Positions 1 through 8,457 of a stretch of 64,000 nucleotides of DNA are shown one piece after another (the first letter of the stretch is position 1; each line of letters starts with the position of its first letter). The notes under the pieces were generated by a model, which searched no databases, was not told where the DNA came from, and was given only the letters and a program-made list of their open reading frames with translations. The translations under genes were made by a program, and so were the position numbers. The stretch spans positions 121,110-185,109 of the forward strand of contig DEBD01000005.1 of the NCBI GenBank assembly GCA_002348385.1, given 5' to 3'. The stretch comes from Gammaproteobacteria bacterium UBA2965. GTDB taxonomy: Bacteria; Pseudomonadota; Gammaproteobacteria; Pseudomonadales; Azotimanducaceae.

Positions 1-60
1 TATCGGGAGCGTGCCGGATCACGCGTGATTCCCGTAGTCGTCCTCGACCCGGTCGACTAG
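1..60 (+). CDS. 3' end of a probable deazaflavin-dependent nitroreductase-family protein (partial)
   Basis: Frame 1 is open from the window edge and ends with TAG at 58-60, giving 19 residues (YRERAGSRVIPVVVLDPVD). A tail of the form YxxRtxRxIPVVVLxP is typical of the C-terminal strand of Ddn/DUF385 F420H2-dependent nitroreductase-like proteins. Only the tail is present, so no active-site residue can be checked. The gene converges with the minus-strand operon ending at 123. A deazaflavin enzyme would suit the many luciferase-like oxidoreductases nearby, some of which may use F420. The family call rests on this short tail alone. Confidence 0.5.
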   Translation, partial: YRERAGSRVIPVVVLDPVD

Positions 61-122
61 CCGCAAGTCGGCTATCAAGGTGTCGGTGTCAGAGGACCTT
101 GCACCAGTTTTTCGGGTGTCGC

Positions 123-1091
123 TTAAGCCTCGGCCTCACCGAACTCGACAAACTCGAAAGGCATCCTGGCAGTTGCGGCTGGGTCCACACACACCCGCGC
201 CGGTTCCGTCGCGGTGGGCGGCAGATCGACAAACTGCGTGCCTGCCGAGTGAAGCTGCTCGCGCCGCGCGACAAGATCATGCACGGCTACGCGGATGGCA
301 TACGCACCACCACCCCACTGCCGATAGTACTCGCCGAGCGCCGTGGCTTCGCGCAGGGGCTGCAAAAGCTTCAGCGCTGCTCCCTGCTTGCGGTTGCGTG
401 ACATGATCACCCGGCGATACCCCGCTTCATCATCATCGATCACCTCCCCTTCCGCGTCCCACAGGAGATTGCGGCCCAGCACCCGCACGGTAGCCTCGAT
501 GTCATCCACCAGATAGGCGCGCGAGAGGATGCGCACCATCTGGCCCGGTACCGGGTCGACCGGGACCGGCGGGGGCGTGCGAAATAACTTCGGCGTAAAT
601 GCGGCCGAGTCGGACGGCAGCACCTCGATGATGAGCCCCGCATCGGCATCAGGTTGGTAGACGAAGCCCTCGTCCTCAATGCCCATCCACAGTCGAGGAA
701 AAGGCGTCTCGCCGGATCCCTCCTCTAACCAATGACGCAATCCCAATCTCCGAACGTGCGCCACCAATTCCTCCATTCTGGGCGTAGCGATCACAGTCGC
801 ATGGGTCTTGCACGGCTTGGCGCCCTGCACACCAGAGATGAGCTGTGCGCGGCTCGGCTGCGGCGTATCAGCATACTGTTTGGGGCCAATCACCTCGAGC
901 CGCGTCGGGCCCACCTCCCAAGCGGGGTTCACCAACGCGAACACGCAATCCCAGCCCGAGTGCTCATAGTCCACATAGGCCCGCGGGCCGGGCCGGCGCA
1001 GGCCAATCGTCTCGATCATCTGATCTATCGCTTCACGCGGCTTGGGTACGAGCATGTCCGCGGAAAACAGGAAATCGCACACAGAACTCAT
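123..1091 (-). CDS. VOC/glyoxalase-fold protein
   Basis: This 322-residue protein reads as two vicinal-oxygen-chelate halves. The first (about 1-155) begins with a strand-helix unit containing AIDQMIETIGLRR. The second (about 180-310) carries RAYLVDDIEATVRVLGRNLLW and ends in a typical strand, PFEFVEFGEAE. VOC enzymes bind a metal and catalyse isomerisation, epimerisation or extradiol cleavage; I cannot assign a reaction. It is the last gene of a P450 - nitroreductase - VOC operon, 39 nt after the nitroreductase stop, so it probably acts on the same substrate. The ATG at 1091 is the natural start. Confidence 0.7.
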   Translation of the reverse strand: MSSVCDFLFSADMLVPKPREAIDQMIETIGLRRPGPRAYVDYEHSGWDCVFALVNPAWEVGPTRLEVIGPKQYADTPQPSRAQLISGVQGAKPCKTHATVIATPRMEELVAHVRRLGLRHWLEEGSGETPFPRLWMGIEDEGFVYQPDADAGLIIEVLPSDSAAFTPKLFRTPPPVPVDPVPGQMVRILSRAYLVDDIEATVRVLGRNLLWDAEGEVIDDDEAGYRRVIMSRNRKQGAALKLLQPLREATALGEYYRQWGGGAYAIRVAVHDLVARREQLHSAGTQFVDLPPTATEPARVCVDPAATARMPFEFVEFGEAEA

Positions 1092-1130
1092 GGCCGGACA
1101 GCCCTGGATGCGTCGCTCAGTGCGTCCGCC

Positions 1131-1775
1131 TCACCACTGATTCCAGTGTGTGATGGTCTCCGGCGAAGGGCGCATCGCAGGCTTGAAGTCCGTACCTATT
1201 GTGTAGGCCACTGGGATCAAACCCACCTGGACATAGTCTTCAGGTATTCCCAGCAATTCTGCACACTCTCGCTCACGCACCAAGTGCATGGTCGTCAGGG
1301 TGCTGCCGAGCCCGCGGCTGCGCAAAGCCAGCATGAATGACCACACGGCCGGAAAAATCGAACCGTAGGTGACTGCCCCGGCAGCATTGCCGGCGGCCAG
1401 CTCACCGAACGTGTCCTTAGCTACGCATGGGATTGCAAGTAAAGGCGCATCGCCCATGTGCTCACCTAGGTATTCCACCGAGCTGTACACGCGCTCCGTC
1501 TGCACATCGTTCGCGAACGCCTGGCGTGCTTGACCAAACATGGCATCCGCCAGCTCCCGGTACAAGTCGCCAAGGCTGCGGCGGCGCTCCGCCTCGTCGA
1601 CCAACAGCCAGGCCCACTTCTGCGTATTTGAGCCTGTTGGCGCCTGTTGCGACAGGCGCACGCAATCCAGCACGACTTCCCGCTCGACCGGTCGTGTGAA
1701 ATCCAGCCGCTTGCGCACCGAACGCGTCGTAGAAAGCAGCCGATCAGTCTCCGCGAGGTCAAACGGCGGTTCCAC
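1131..1775 (-). CDS. Nitroreductase-family FMN oxidoreductase
   Basis: This 214-residue single-domain flavoprotein has the N-terminal RSVRKRLDF phosphate-binding segment, SQQAPTGSNTQKW (the FMN-contacting APtgsN motif) and a C-terminal GLGSTLTT segment. The family reduces nitro groups, quinones or activated double bonds with NAD(P)H; the substrate is unknown. It starts with GTG inside the P450 stop (TAGTG, 1-nt overlap), so the two are translationally coupled. A paralogue lies at 29397-30065, also close to a P450, and ends in a similar W-N-x-W motif. The recurrent pairing suggests a shared step, perhaps enone or quinone reduction. Confidence 0.85.
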   Translation of the reverse strand: MEPPFDLAETDRLLSTTRSVRKRLDFTRPVEREVVLDCVRLSQQAPTGSNTQKWAWLLVDEAERRRSLGDLYRELADAMFGQARQAFANDVQTERVYSSVEYLGEHMGDAPLLAIPCVAKDTFGELAAGNAAGAVTYGSIFPAVWSFMLALRSRGLGSTLTTMHLVRERECAELLGIPEDYVQVGLIPVAYTIGTDFKPAMRPSPETITHWNQW

Positions 1776-3013
1776 TATTGTGCCTCAGACCCGTCCCAAG
1801 ACAGCGGCAAATTCCGCAAGCTTAAAAGGCCGTCCGTAAAATAGGTCACCTCCTCCCCGGGAGTGACCTCGAACTGAGGAATGCGCCGCAACCATTCGGC
1901 CATAGCAACGCGCAGTTCCCGGCGCGCGAGATAGGATCCCGCGCACCGATGGGGGCCACCACCAAACGCCAGGTGAGGGTTGATTTCGCGATCCAGGTCT
2001 ACGTCAAAAGGACACTCATGGCGCGCCTCGTCCCAACTTGCCGCTGGCGTATTCACTATCACTCTGTCCCCGGCCTTCATCTTCACTCCGTGAAAGTCGA
2101 AATCGCGGCTGAGCACCCGTGACATGTCGATCCACGAGTGGATTCGCAGCAATTCTTCAAGGGCAACCGTAATGCGCTCAGGATTCTCCCTCAACTGTTG
2201 CTGCTCTTCGGGGTGATCGGCAAGCCACCTAAAGATATGTCCCAAGCCGCCATTTACTGTATCTAGTCCCGCTATGTACATTAGAAAGCAGAAGTCTTGG
2301 ATAACTTCATCGCTGAGCTGCTCGCCATCTATCTCTGAATCGATCAACGAACTCACCAGATCGTTGCCCGGGTTTACGCGCTTCTCCTCTATCAGCTGCT
2401 GGAGATACTGGGCAATCTCGATGCCCACCTGTTGCTTCTCCTCGTCCGTGCCATCGTGGAAAAACTTCTCTTCCCAATGAAAGAACCGCTCCTTCATCTC
2501 GATGGGCAATCCCATGATGCGCATAAAGATCACACCAGGAAATACCCGAGCAAAATCCTTCATGAAATCAACCTGGCCCTGCTTGGCAAAACCGTCGATG
2601 ACCTCGTTAACGACTTCCCGGATGTACTCATCCTGAGAATCAATATTTTTTGGCGAGAAAATCGAGGCAATCAGGCGGCGGTGGCTGGTGTGCTCCGGCG
2701 GATCCATCATCAAGGGAATCAGGCGCCGCGGCCATGAAGCATTGTCGTTGGCATAGCGAATGGTAGTAGTGAATGGGTCCGGCTGCTGCAACACCTCCCG
2801 GCAGTAAGCTGCTGAGGTCACTACCCAAGCACCGTTATTGCTACGAATATCGTTCGGCGTCCAGAAGATGGGGCGCTGTTCTTTCGCCAACGCTCTAATC
2901 ACCCCGTAAGGGTCCGTTTCGTACTCAGGAAAGTCGACCTCTGACCACTGGAAAACCAATTCTTCCGGGACATGGTCCGGGATTTTGCTGACATCGCTCG
3001 CCGTATTAGCCAT
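1775..3013 (-). CDS. Cytochrome P450
   Basis: The product is a soluble 412-residue bacterial class I P450. The haem-thiolate loop FGGGPHRCAG puts the axial ligand at about Cys357. The I helix reads AGLDTVN, where the usual second Thr is replaced by Val, and the ExxR motif (EELLR) precedes the meander. It would need a ferredoxin and reductase; neither is in the window. It heads an operon with nitroreductase and VOC genes and is divergent from the luciferase-like gene at 3116. A dyad at 3031-3057 lies 18 nt upstream of its ATG. It is not the CYP153 type seen at 40685. Confidence 0.93.
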   Translation of the reverse strand: MANTASDVSKIPDHVPEELVFQWSEVDFPEYETDPYGVIRALAKEQRPIFWTPNDIRSNNGAWVVTSAAYCREVLQQPDPFTTTIRYANDNASWPRRLIPLMMDPPEHTSHRRLIASIFSPKNIDSQDEYIREVVNEVIDGFAKQGQVDFMKDFARVFPGVIFMRIMGLPIEMKERFFHWEEKFFHDGTDEEKQQVGIEIAQYLQQLIEEKRVNPGNDLVSSLIDSEIDGEQLSDEVIQDFCFLMYIAGLDTVNGGLGHIFRWLADHPEEQQQLRENPERITVALEELLRIHSWIDMSRVLSRDFDFHGVKMKAGDRVIVNTPAASWDEARHECPFDVDLDREINPHLAFGGGPHRCAGSYLARRELRVAMAEWLRRIPQFEVTPGEEVTYFTDGLLSLRNLPLSWDGSEAQ

Positions 3014-3030
3014 GTGCTCCTACCTACACG

Positions 3031-3057
3031 TCACAAATCAGACCGGGTCGATTGTGA
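3031..3057. promoter_or_regulatory. Candidate operator in the P450 / luciferase-like divergent region
   Basis: Arms TCACAA and TTGTGA flank a core GACCGGGTC, itself a 9-nt dyad. Allowing one extra A, the arms extend to TCACAATC / GATTGTGA. It sits between divergent genes starting at 3013 and 3116, as expected for a shared operator. No regulator gene is adjacent, so the cognate factor is unknown. Confidence 0.4.
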
Positions 3058-3115
3058 ATCCAAAGACCTTGCTGTACAACCTATATAAACGATTTGGGAG
3101 AGCAGGGGTGGCCGC

Positions 3116-4024
3116 ATGGCGCTACCAATAAAGGTGGGTCTCAATATTGTTTGGCCACGATCGGAATTGTTAGTGGAGTTCGCCCAGCTGGCCGAGTCTT
3201 TAGGATTCGAGTCGGTGTGGTCGGGAGAGCACGTCTGCCTGCCGGCACGCCCGGATTGGTGGGAACTCTACCCCACCGCGCAAATGGCCAAGGCGGCTGG
3301 CGAGCACTTCGACGAGGACATGGTGGCATTCAAGCCCGATTCAGCGTTTCTGGATCCCATGACGGTACTTGCCCACATTGCAGGTGCAACGTCACGGATC
3401 CGGCTCGGGATTGGCATCTACCTGCTTGCATTGCGTGACCCTATTCTGGTGGCACGAACCATCGCCTCCCTCGACGTGCTGTCCGGAGGCCGGCTCGATA
3501 TGGCGACCGGCCTCGGTTGGACAGCGGACGAATACACGTTCACCAATAACCAATGGGAAACGCGTGGGCGCCGAACCAATGAAATGATCCGCTGCTTGCG
3601 CACCCTGTTCGCAGAGGAGTTCCCAGAGTTTCACGGCGAGTTCTTCGATTTTCCCAAGATCGGGTTTCAGCCGAAGCCGGTTCAGCAACCGCGCCTGCCC
3701 ATTCATATTGGCGGCGCAACGCCAGCGGCGGCCCGCCGAGCGGCGGCGCTTGGTGATGGCTGGTACGGCTCCGGAGCGCGCAACGTCGACGACATCGTGC
3801 GGGACGAACTCCGGAAGGCCGGGCGCGAGCACGACGAGTCTTTTCAGTTTTCAGCTATTACCCTGAAGGGGCCGCTCACGCGCAAAGAGCTGGACCAAAT
3901 GGCGCGCGAGGGGTTGCACCGGGTGGTGGTGACGCCGTGGCCGGACACCAAGGTGGGAGAGGTAGGACCCGAGGGCCTCAGCCAGCTCGAAGCCTATGCC
4001 AAGGCCATCGGGATCAACAATTAA
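3116..4024 (+). CDS. Luciferase-like (LLM) flavin/F420-dependent oxidoreductase
   Basis: This 302-residue TIM-barrel protein carries LAESLGFESVWSGEHV near residue 30, SRIRLGIGIYLL, DVLSGGRLDMATGLGW and the late strand IHIGGATPAAARRAAALGDGW. These match the bacterial luciferase-like superfamily, most like the TIGR03619 subgroup annotated as F420-dependent. The cofactor (FMN with a reductase, or F420) cannot be read from sequence. It begins a plus-strand operon with an SDR (4060) and a second LLM enzyme (4940), and is divergent from a P450 operon. An SDR sandwiched by two LLM enzymes suggests successive oxidation or Baeyer-Villiger-like steps on one substrate. Confidence 0.85.
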   Translation: MALPIKVGLNIVWPRSELLVEFAQLAESLGFESVWSGEHVCLPARPDWWELYPTAQMAKAAGEHFDEDMVAFKPDSAFLDPMTVLAHIAGATSRIRLGIGIYLLALRDPILVARTIASLDVLSGGRLDMATGLGWTADEYTFTNNQWETRGRRTNEMIRCLRTLFAEEFPEFHGEFFDFPKIGFQPKPVQQPRLPIHIGGATPAAARRAAALGDGWYGSGARNVDDIVRDELRKAGREHDESFQFSAITLKGPLTRKELDQMAREGLHRVVVTPWPDTKVGEVGPEGLSQLEAYAKAIGINN

Positions 4025-4059
4025 ACCCAATATAATCAATAGCATATAGAGGAAATCTC

Positions 4060-4893
4060 ATGTCGCTGTTTGATCTCGAAGGCAAAGTCGCAATCGTAAC
4101 CGGTGCCACCAAGGGCATCGGCCGCGGAATCGTGGAGCGGATGGCCGAGCATGGCGCACGACTGGTGGTGTCGAGCCGCGACCAGACGGCGTGCGACTCT
4201 GTGGCTGCGGAGCTAAACGACGCTTACGCAGACGACGCAGAGATTGCCTGTGGTATTGCCTGCGATATTGACAGTCTGGAGCAGATCGAGAACCTGGCCA
4301 CAGCAGCTGCCGAGCGTTGGGGCGGCATCGATATCCTGGTAGCCAACGCCGCCATCCTGCCATTCATGGGCCCATCAGCCGACACACCGCCGGAGCTCTT
4401 CAACCGCATACTCACCAGTAACCAGCACCACAACTTCAGGCTATGCCATGCGGTGCGGCATAGCATGGTCGGCCGCGGCGGGGGCCGCATCGTGCTGATC
4501 GGGTCCGCCTCCGGTCATTCGCCCTCCCCTAACGTCATGGCTTACGCCGTAGCCAAGGCCGGTCTCGCCCACATGGCAAGATGCCTGGCTGATGAACTTG
4601 CCCCAGAGAGGATCACCGTCAACTGCGTCGCACCAGGATTGATCCGCAGCTTCTCATCCAAACCATTGTGGGAAGACGAGTCGGTACTCAGCACGGTCAC
4701 GGCTGGCATACCACTAGGACGCATCGGCGAACCGGATGACATCGCGGGTGCCGTAATCTTCCTGTGCTCTGACGCCGGCTCGTATGTATCCGGCGCAACC
4801 ATACCCATGGATGGCGGTCGCACCGCATTGTCGCCAGCTACCCAGGGGCGGTCAGCCACCGATGAGACCATGGCAGGCTCGACCTTCAACTAG
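4060..4893 (+). CDS. Short-chain dehydrogenase/reductase
   Basis: The product is a 277-residue classical SDR. TGATKGIG near residues 15-22 is the Rossmann glycine motif, VANAA replaces NNAG, and the catalytic triad appears as Ser in GSASG and YAVAK (Tyr-x3-Lys). The C-terminus has the usual SYVSGATIPMDGG. It probably oxidises or reduces a hydroxyl/keto group with NAD(P)(H). A GAGGAAA ribosome site lies just upstream. It is 35 nt after one LLM gene and 46 nt before another, so the three are very likely cotranscribed. Confidence 0.9.
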   Translation: MSLFDLEGKVAIVTGATKGIGRGIVERMAEHGARLVVSSRDQTACDSVAAELNDAYADDAEIACGIACDIDSLEQIENLATAAAERWGGIDILVANAAILPFMGPSADTPPELFNRILTSNQHHNFRLCHAVRHSMVGRGGGRIVLIGSASGHSPSPNVMAYAVAKAGLAHMARCLADELAPERITVNCVAPGLIRSFSSKPLWEDESVLSTVTAGIPLGRIGEPDDIAGAVIFLCSDAGSYVSGATIPMDGGRTALSPATQGRSATDETMAGSTFN

Positions 4894-4939
4894 CGCATCA
4901 AGCGGCTAGACAACGCCAACACCAAGCGGAGAGCGCTGC

Positions 4940-5791
4940 ATGAAAATCGGCCTCAACATCATTTCCATGAAAGCCGACGAGTTGGTCGCCGGTGCTGTGC
5001 TGGCCGAAGAGCTGGGATACGACTCGCTGTGGATGGGTGAGCATATCCTGCTGCCTTACGGCACCGAGTATCCCGCCAAGCCTCAGCCCTATGGCCCACA
5101 GGAGCTTCTGGATGTGTTCGTCCTGCTTGGGCACCTGGCGGGGCGCACCTCGAGGATCCGGCTGGCCACCGGCATCGTCATGCTGCCTTTGCGCGCACCG
5201 GTGCTCGCAGCGCGCCAGATACTCGGCGTAGACGTGCTCTCCGGCGGACGCTTCGACCTGGCCGTGGGCCTAGGTTGGCACCCGGACGAATACGCGGCCT
5301 CTGGAACCGACATGCACACGCGGGGCAAGCGCCTGGACGAGATGCTGGACCTTATCAACGAGCTGTTCCAGCCGGGAGATACCGAGTTCGACGGCGAGTT
5401 CTACTCGGTGCCAAAAACTCCCTTCGATCCAAAGCCAGTGCAGAAGCCGCGCCCACCGTTTCTGGTAGGCGGCAGCTCCGAGGCCGCGAAGCGCCGCGCT
5501 GCACGCTGGGATGGTTGGTACGGCGTCTGCACCTCCCCCGAGCACGCAGCGCTATCAATGGCGGAGATCGACAGCTACCGGCGCGAGTACGGGCGTGAAA
5601 ACGAGCCCTTCGAGACAGTGATCGTGTTCTACCAGGGCGGACCAGGCGGCGATGCACCGCCACGTGAGATCATCGAACAGTTCGCCGCTTTGGGAATCGA
5701 TCGGTTCGTGGTCACGCCCTGGGAGTTTGACTACCACAATGCTCTACCGCGCATCGCGGAGTACGCGCGCGAAGTGGGCCTGGGGACGTAG
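4940..5791 (+). CDS. Luciferase-like (LLM) flavin/F420-dependent oxidoreductase
   Basis: This 283-residue barrel protein is paralogous to the enzyme at 3116: AEELGYDSLWMGEHILL, TSRIRLATGIVMLPLRAP, DVLSGGRFDLAVGLGWHPDEY and PFLVGGSSEAAKRRAARWDGW align motif for motif. A GGAGAG ribosome site precedes the ATG. It is the last gene of the LLM-SDR-LLM operon and converges with the GPH transporter ending at 5808, with only 16 nt between stops and no clear hairpin. It could be a second catalytic copy or a different specificity. Confidence 0.85.
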   Translation: MKIGLNIISMKADELVAGAVLAEELGYDSLWMGEHILLPYGTEYPAKPQPYGPQELLDVFVLLGHLAGRTSRIRLATGIVMLPLRAPVLAARQILGVDVLSGGRFDLAVGLGWHPDEYAASGTDMHTRGKRLDEMLDLINELFQPGDTEFDGEFYSVPKTPFDPKPVQKPRPPFLVGGSSEAAKRRAARWDGWYGVCTSPEHAALSMAEIDSYRREYGRENEPFETVIVFYQGGPGGDAPPREIIEQFAALGIDRFVVTPWEFDYHNALPRIAEYAREVGLGT

Positions 5792-5807
5792 CGCTGTCCG
5801 CCGAGGG

Positions 5808-7187
5808 CTAGGCCGAAGCTTCCCGTGCATCGAGCTGTGCGCGAATCTTCGCGTGCGCTTCCTCGGTGAGGTCGAACTTGAACAGGAAGACCAAAGCACC
5901 CGCAGTAATCATCACTGCGGGCAGCACGGTGTAGAGCACGCGAATGGTGGTGAGTGTCCCTTCGGTTTGCTCTACATTCGGCTCGAAACCGGCCCATTGC
6001 AGCAGGATGCCGGTGATAGCGGCCACGATGCCTGCGGCCGCTTTGCGCATGAAGTTCCAGATGGCGAAGTACGAGCCCTCCTTGCGCTCACCGGTCTCAA
6101 ACTCATCGCAGTCGACCACGTCGGCCTGTACTGACGGGCCGACCACGGTGCTAATGCCGGTGCCGATACCGGTGGCCATAGTGACCGTTAACAGGTAGAT
6201 CAGCTCGCCCGGACCTGCGAAAAACTTGCCCACGTATGCGCCTGCACTGAACAGCATCGCCACGAACCATACGTACTTCTTGCCGAACCTGCGCGACAGC
6301 CAGACTGCCGCCGGTATGATGATGATGGTAGGTACGAAGTGCGAAAGCAGCAGCAACGAGTAGGCGCCCTCCTCGTGCATGATGTACTGCATGAAGTACG
6401 GGGCGAGAATCCCCAGGCTCGCGGTGCCAATATTCTCTATGAGAAATACCAGGATCAGCAGGCGTGCATGGCGATTTACCAGTACGTCCTTAAGCGCCTT
6501 AATCGGATTGCGTGCGCCGCGGCCAACATGATCAAGCCGCTCGCGCACTTTCGCGGTACCAAGCATGATCAGCAGCCCCGCGCCAATCCCGACCAGCGTC
6601 GAGATCATGAAAGCCATCGCGCGCCGGTCGTCGGCCACCGTGAGTAAGTGCACTGCACCCACACAGATGAGGAACCCGACGTACCATGCGAACTGTCGGT
6701 ACGCGAACACCCGCGTACGCTCGTGATGCGCCATGCTGAGCTCCGCGCCCAGAGCTGAGTGAGGAACGAACCAGATGGTAATAGCGGTTTCGTAGAGCAG
6801 GATCGCCACCGCGGTCCATGCGATCAGCAGAGCGCCGTCCAAAAAGGTCGGCGGGTTCCACAGCAGAAAGGGCACCAACGCTATTGGCAGCACCGAGGCA
6901 TACAACCAGGGGCGGCGCCGACCAAGCCGGCTTGTTGTGCGATCCGACAGGAAGCCCGCCATGGGGTCAGACACCGCATCCCAGATGCGCGCGGCACCGA
7001 AGATCAGCCCCATGGCCGCCGGCGCGATGTAGAGAACGTCCGTTGCGTACTTGAAGAAGTACAGGTTCAACAGGTAGGCAACCACGGAAACCCCAACCGT
7101 CGGAAACGCATAGGCCACCACCTCGCCAACCTTCAGCGTGTTCCCCTTAGCGCCGTCACCCTCTATCCGATCGGCTGTCGTGACCAC
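5808..7187 (-). CDS. MFS transporter, GPH (glycoside-pentoside-hexuronide, MelB-like) family
   Basis: The 459-residue protein has about 12 hydrophobic segments. DAVSDPMAGFLSDRT matches the GPH helix-II Asp motif, followed by LGRRRPWLY in loop 2-3. GPH carriers are cation symporters for sugars and, in catabolic clusters of other bacteria, for small organic compounds. A frame extension to 7262 would overlap the upstream dehydrogenase by 50 nt; a GTG at 7187 has GGGAGG seven nt upstream and leaves a 25-nt gap, so I place the start there. It follows the Gfo/Idh/MocA gene in one minus-strand unit. Confidence 0.88.
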   Translation of the reverse strand: MVTTADRIEGDGAKGNTLKVGEVVAYAFPTVGVSVVAYLLNLYFFKYATDVLYIAPAAMGLIFGAARIWDAVSDPMAGFLSDRTTSRLGRRRPWLYASVLPIALVPFLLWNPPTFLDGALLIAWTAVAILLYETAITIWFVPHSALGAELSMAHHERTRVFAYRQFAWYVGFLICVGAVHLLTVADDRRAMAFMISTLVGIGAGLLIMLGTAKVRERLDHVGRGARNPIKALKDVLVNRHARLLILVFLIENIGTASLGILAPYFMQYIMHEEGAYSLLLLSHFVPTIIIIPAAVWLSRRFGKKYVWFVAMLFSAGAYVGKFFAGPGELIYLLTVTMATGIGTGISTVVGPSVQADVVDCDEFETGERKEGSYFAIWNFMRKAAAGIVAAITGILLQWAGFEPNVEQTEGTLTTIRVLYTVLPAVMITAGALVFLFKFDLTEEAHAKIRAQLDAREASA

Positions 7188-7212
7188 ATGGCCCTCCCGT
7201 TGTTTGTCCACC

Positions 7213-8319
7213 TCATTGAACGAGCGGCAGATCGATCCAGCCAGCGCCTTCCGACGATGCACGGGCCGCGTCGATCACACGAGCAACCATCCAACCATCC
7301 CGCCAGCTCGGCACCCGGGGTGCTGGCTCGCCGCTCAGTGCCGGCTGCCACTCTTCCAGCAGCAGAGACATCGCCCTAACCATACCCGCAGAGCGACGCG
7401 TGCCCAGATCGACACCGCTTTTGGGTTCGCGAACCGGCACCGGCCGGTCCGTCAGCTGCACATCATCTACGGTGCCTGCCCGCAATGCCGCCCCGTCGTA
7501 GACAATGGTGCCGTGGGCGCCGAACATTTCCAGTGTTTGGCCCATGGTGTGCAAGCCAACCACCGAAGAGCTCAACACCGCGCTGGCACCTGATGCCAGG
7601 CGCAGCAGCAGGTTGCCCGTATCATCCGCGTCCACATCGACTTGCGAACCGTCTCGCAGCTCTCGTTGCAGCACCGAGGTCTTGACGTCCGCGCACACGG
7701 CTACGGACTCGCCCAAAAGCGTGTGCACGAAGTCGATCTCGTGAGACTGCTGACCCATCAGATAGCCACCGCCCTCGCCGCGTTTGTACATCCAAGGCGA
7801 CTGGGCCGCATGGGTCGGGTGCCAGTAAGCCCCACTTTGGCAGACGCGCGCGAAATAAGGGACCCCAAGCGTTCCTGCATCCACCAAGTCCCAGATAGCT
7901 AGCTTATGGGGCAGCCAGCGCAACTCAAAACAGGTGGCCGTGGCACGATCCGTCTCCTGTTCGGCTTGCACGAGATCGTGCGCCTCGACAGCATCCAGGG
8001 CGAGCGGCTTCTCGCACAGCACATGCTTGCCGGCCGCCAGCGCCGCGAGACAGACGTCTGCATGCTGTGTCACGGGAGATGCGATAGATATAAGGTCCAG
8101 GTCATCGCGGGCGACGAAACTCCGCCAATCGGTACCCACATCGGGAATACCTAGACGCGCACCCGCCGCTTGCACACTCTCCGGGTGCCTGGCGCAAAGG
8201 GCCGCAACCTCGAATCCCTGCACGGCGCGATAGGCCGGAACATGCACCAATGCCCCCCAACCGACGCCTACAACTCCTACGCGAATTGGAGGGCCCTCAC
8301 TCAAGGCATTCCGACCCAA
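7213..8319 (-). CDS. Gfo/Idh/MocA-family NAD(P)-dependent oxidoreductase
   Basis: The 368-residue protein opens with a Rossmann strand VGVVGVGWGALVHVPAY and has the family signature CEKPLAL near residue 105, where the Lys is the conserved catalytic/NAD site. The C-terminal half is the mixed-sheet substrate domain. Family members oxidise or reduce sugars, inositols and related polyols or diols. The start is uncertain: TTG at 8319 or TTG at 8304, neither with a strong ribosome site. It is divergent from the TonB receptor at 8458 and lies upstream of a GPH carrier, so it may process what that pair imports. Confidence 0.85.
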   Translation of the reverse strand: MGRNALSEGPPIRVGVVGVGWGALVHVPAYRAVQGFEVAALCARHPESVQAAGARLGIPDVGTDWRSFVARDDLDLISIASPVTQHADVCLAALAAGKHVLCEKPLALDAVEAHDLVQAEQETDRATATCFELRWLPHKLAIWDLVDAGTLGVPYFARVCQSGAYWHPTHAAQSPWMYKRGEGGGYLMGQQSHEIDFVHTLLGESVAVCADVKTSVLQRELRDGSQVDVDADDTGNLLLRLASGASAVLSSSVVGLHTMGQTLEMFGAHGTIVYDGAALRAGTVDDVQLTDRPVPVREPKSGVDLGTRRSAGMVRAMSLLLEEWQPALSGEPAPRVPSWRDGWMVARVIDAARASSEGAGWIDLPLVQ

Positions 8320-8387
8320 TTTTGTCTAGATGCCTTACAAATTGCCATGTCGCGCAGCAGTTGCCCAATACGATTAACTGAGGCCAA

Positions 8388-8408
8388 CACTAATTGTCTA
8401 AATAAGTG
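8388..8408. promoter_or_regulatory. Inverted repeat upstream of the TonB receptor
   Basis: Half-sites CACTAATT and AATAAGTG pair at 7 of 8 positions around a 5-nt spacer. The repeat lies between the divergent dehydrogenase (start 8319) and TonB receptor (start 8458), 49 nt upstream of the latter. The ACTAATT word recurs (as its complement) in the dyad at 42067-42087 upstream of CYP153. The cognate regulator is unknown. Confidence 0.35.
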
Positions 8409-8457
8409 AACTGTTGATATGATATCGCCCGGATTACCCAATGCAAATGGAGGGGTC

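Noticed and set aside
8419..8457. Upstream ATG start for the TonB receptor
   Set aside because: ATG 8458 has a strong GGAGGGG site and opens directly into the signal peptide.
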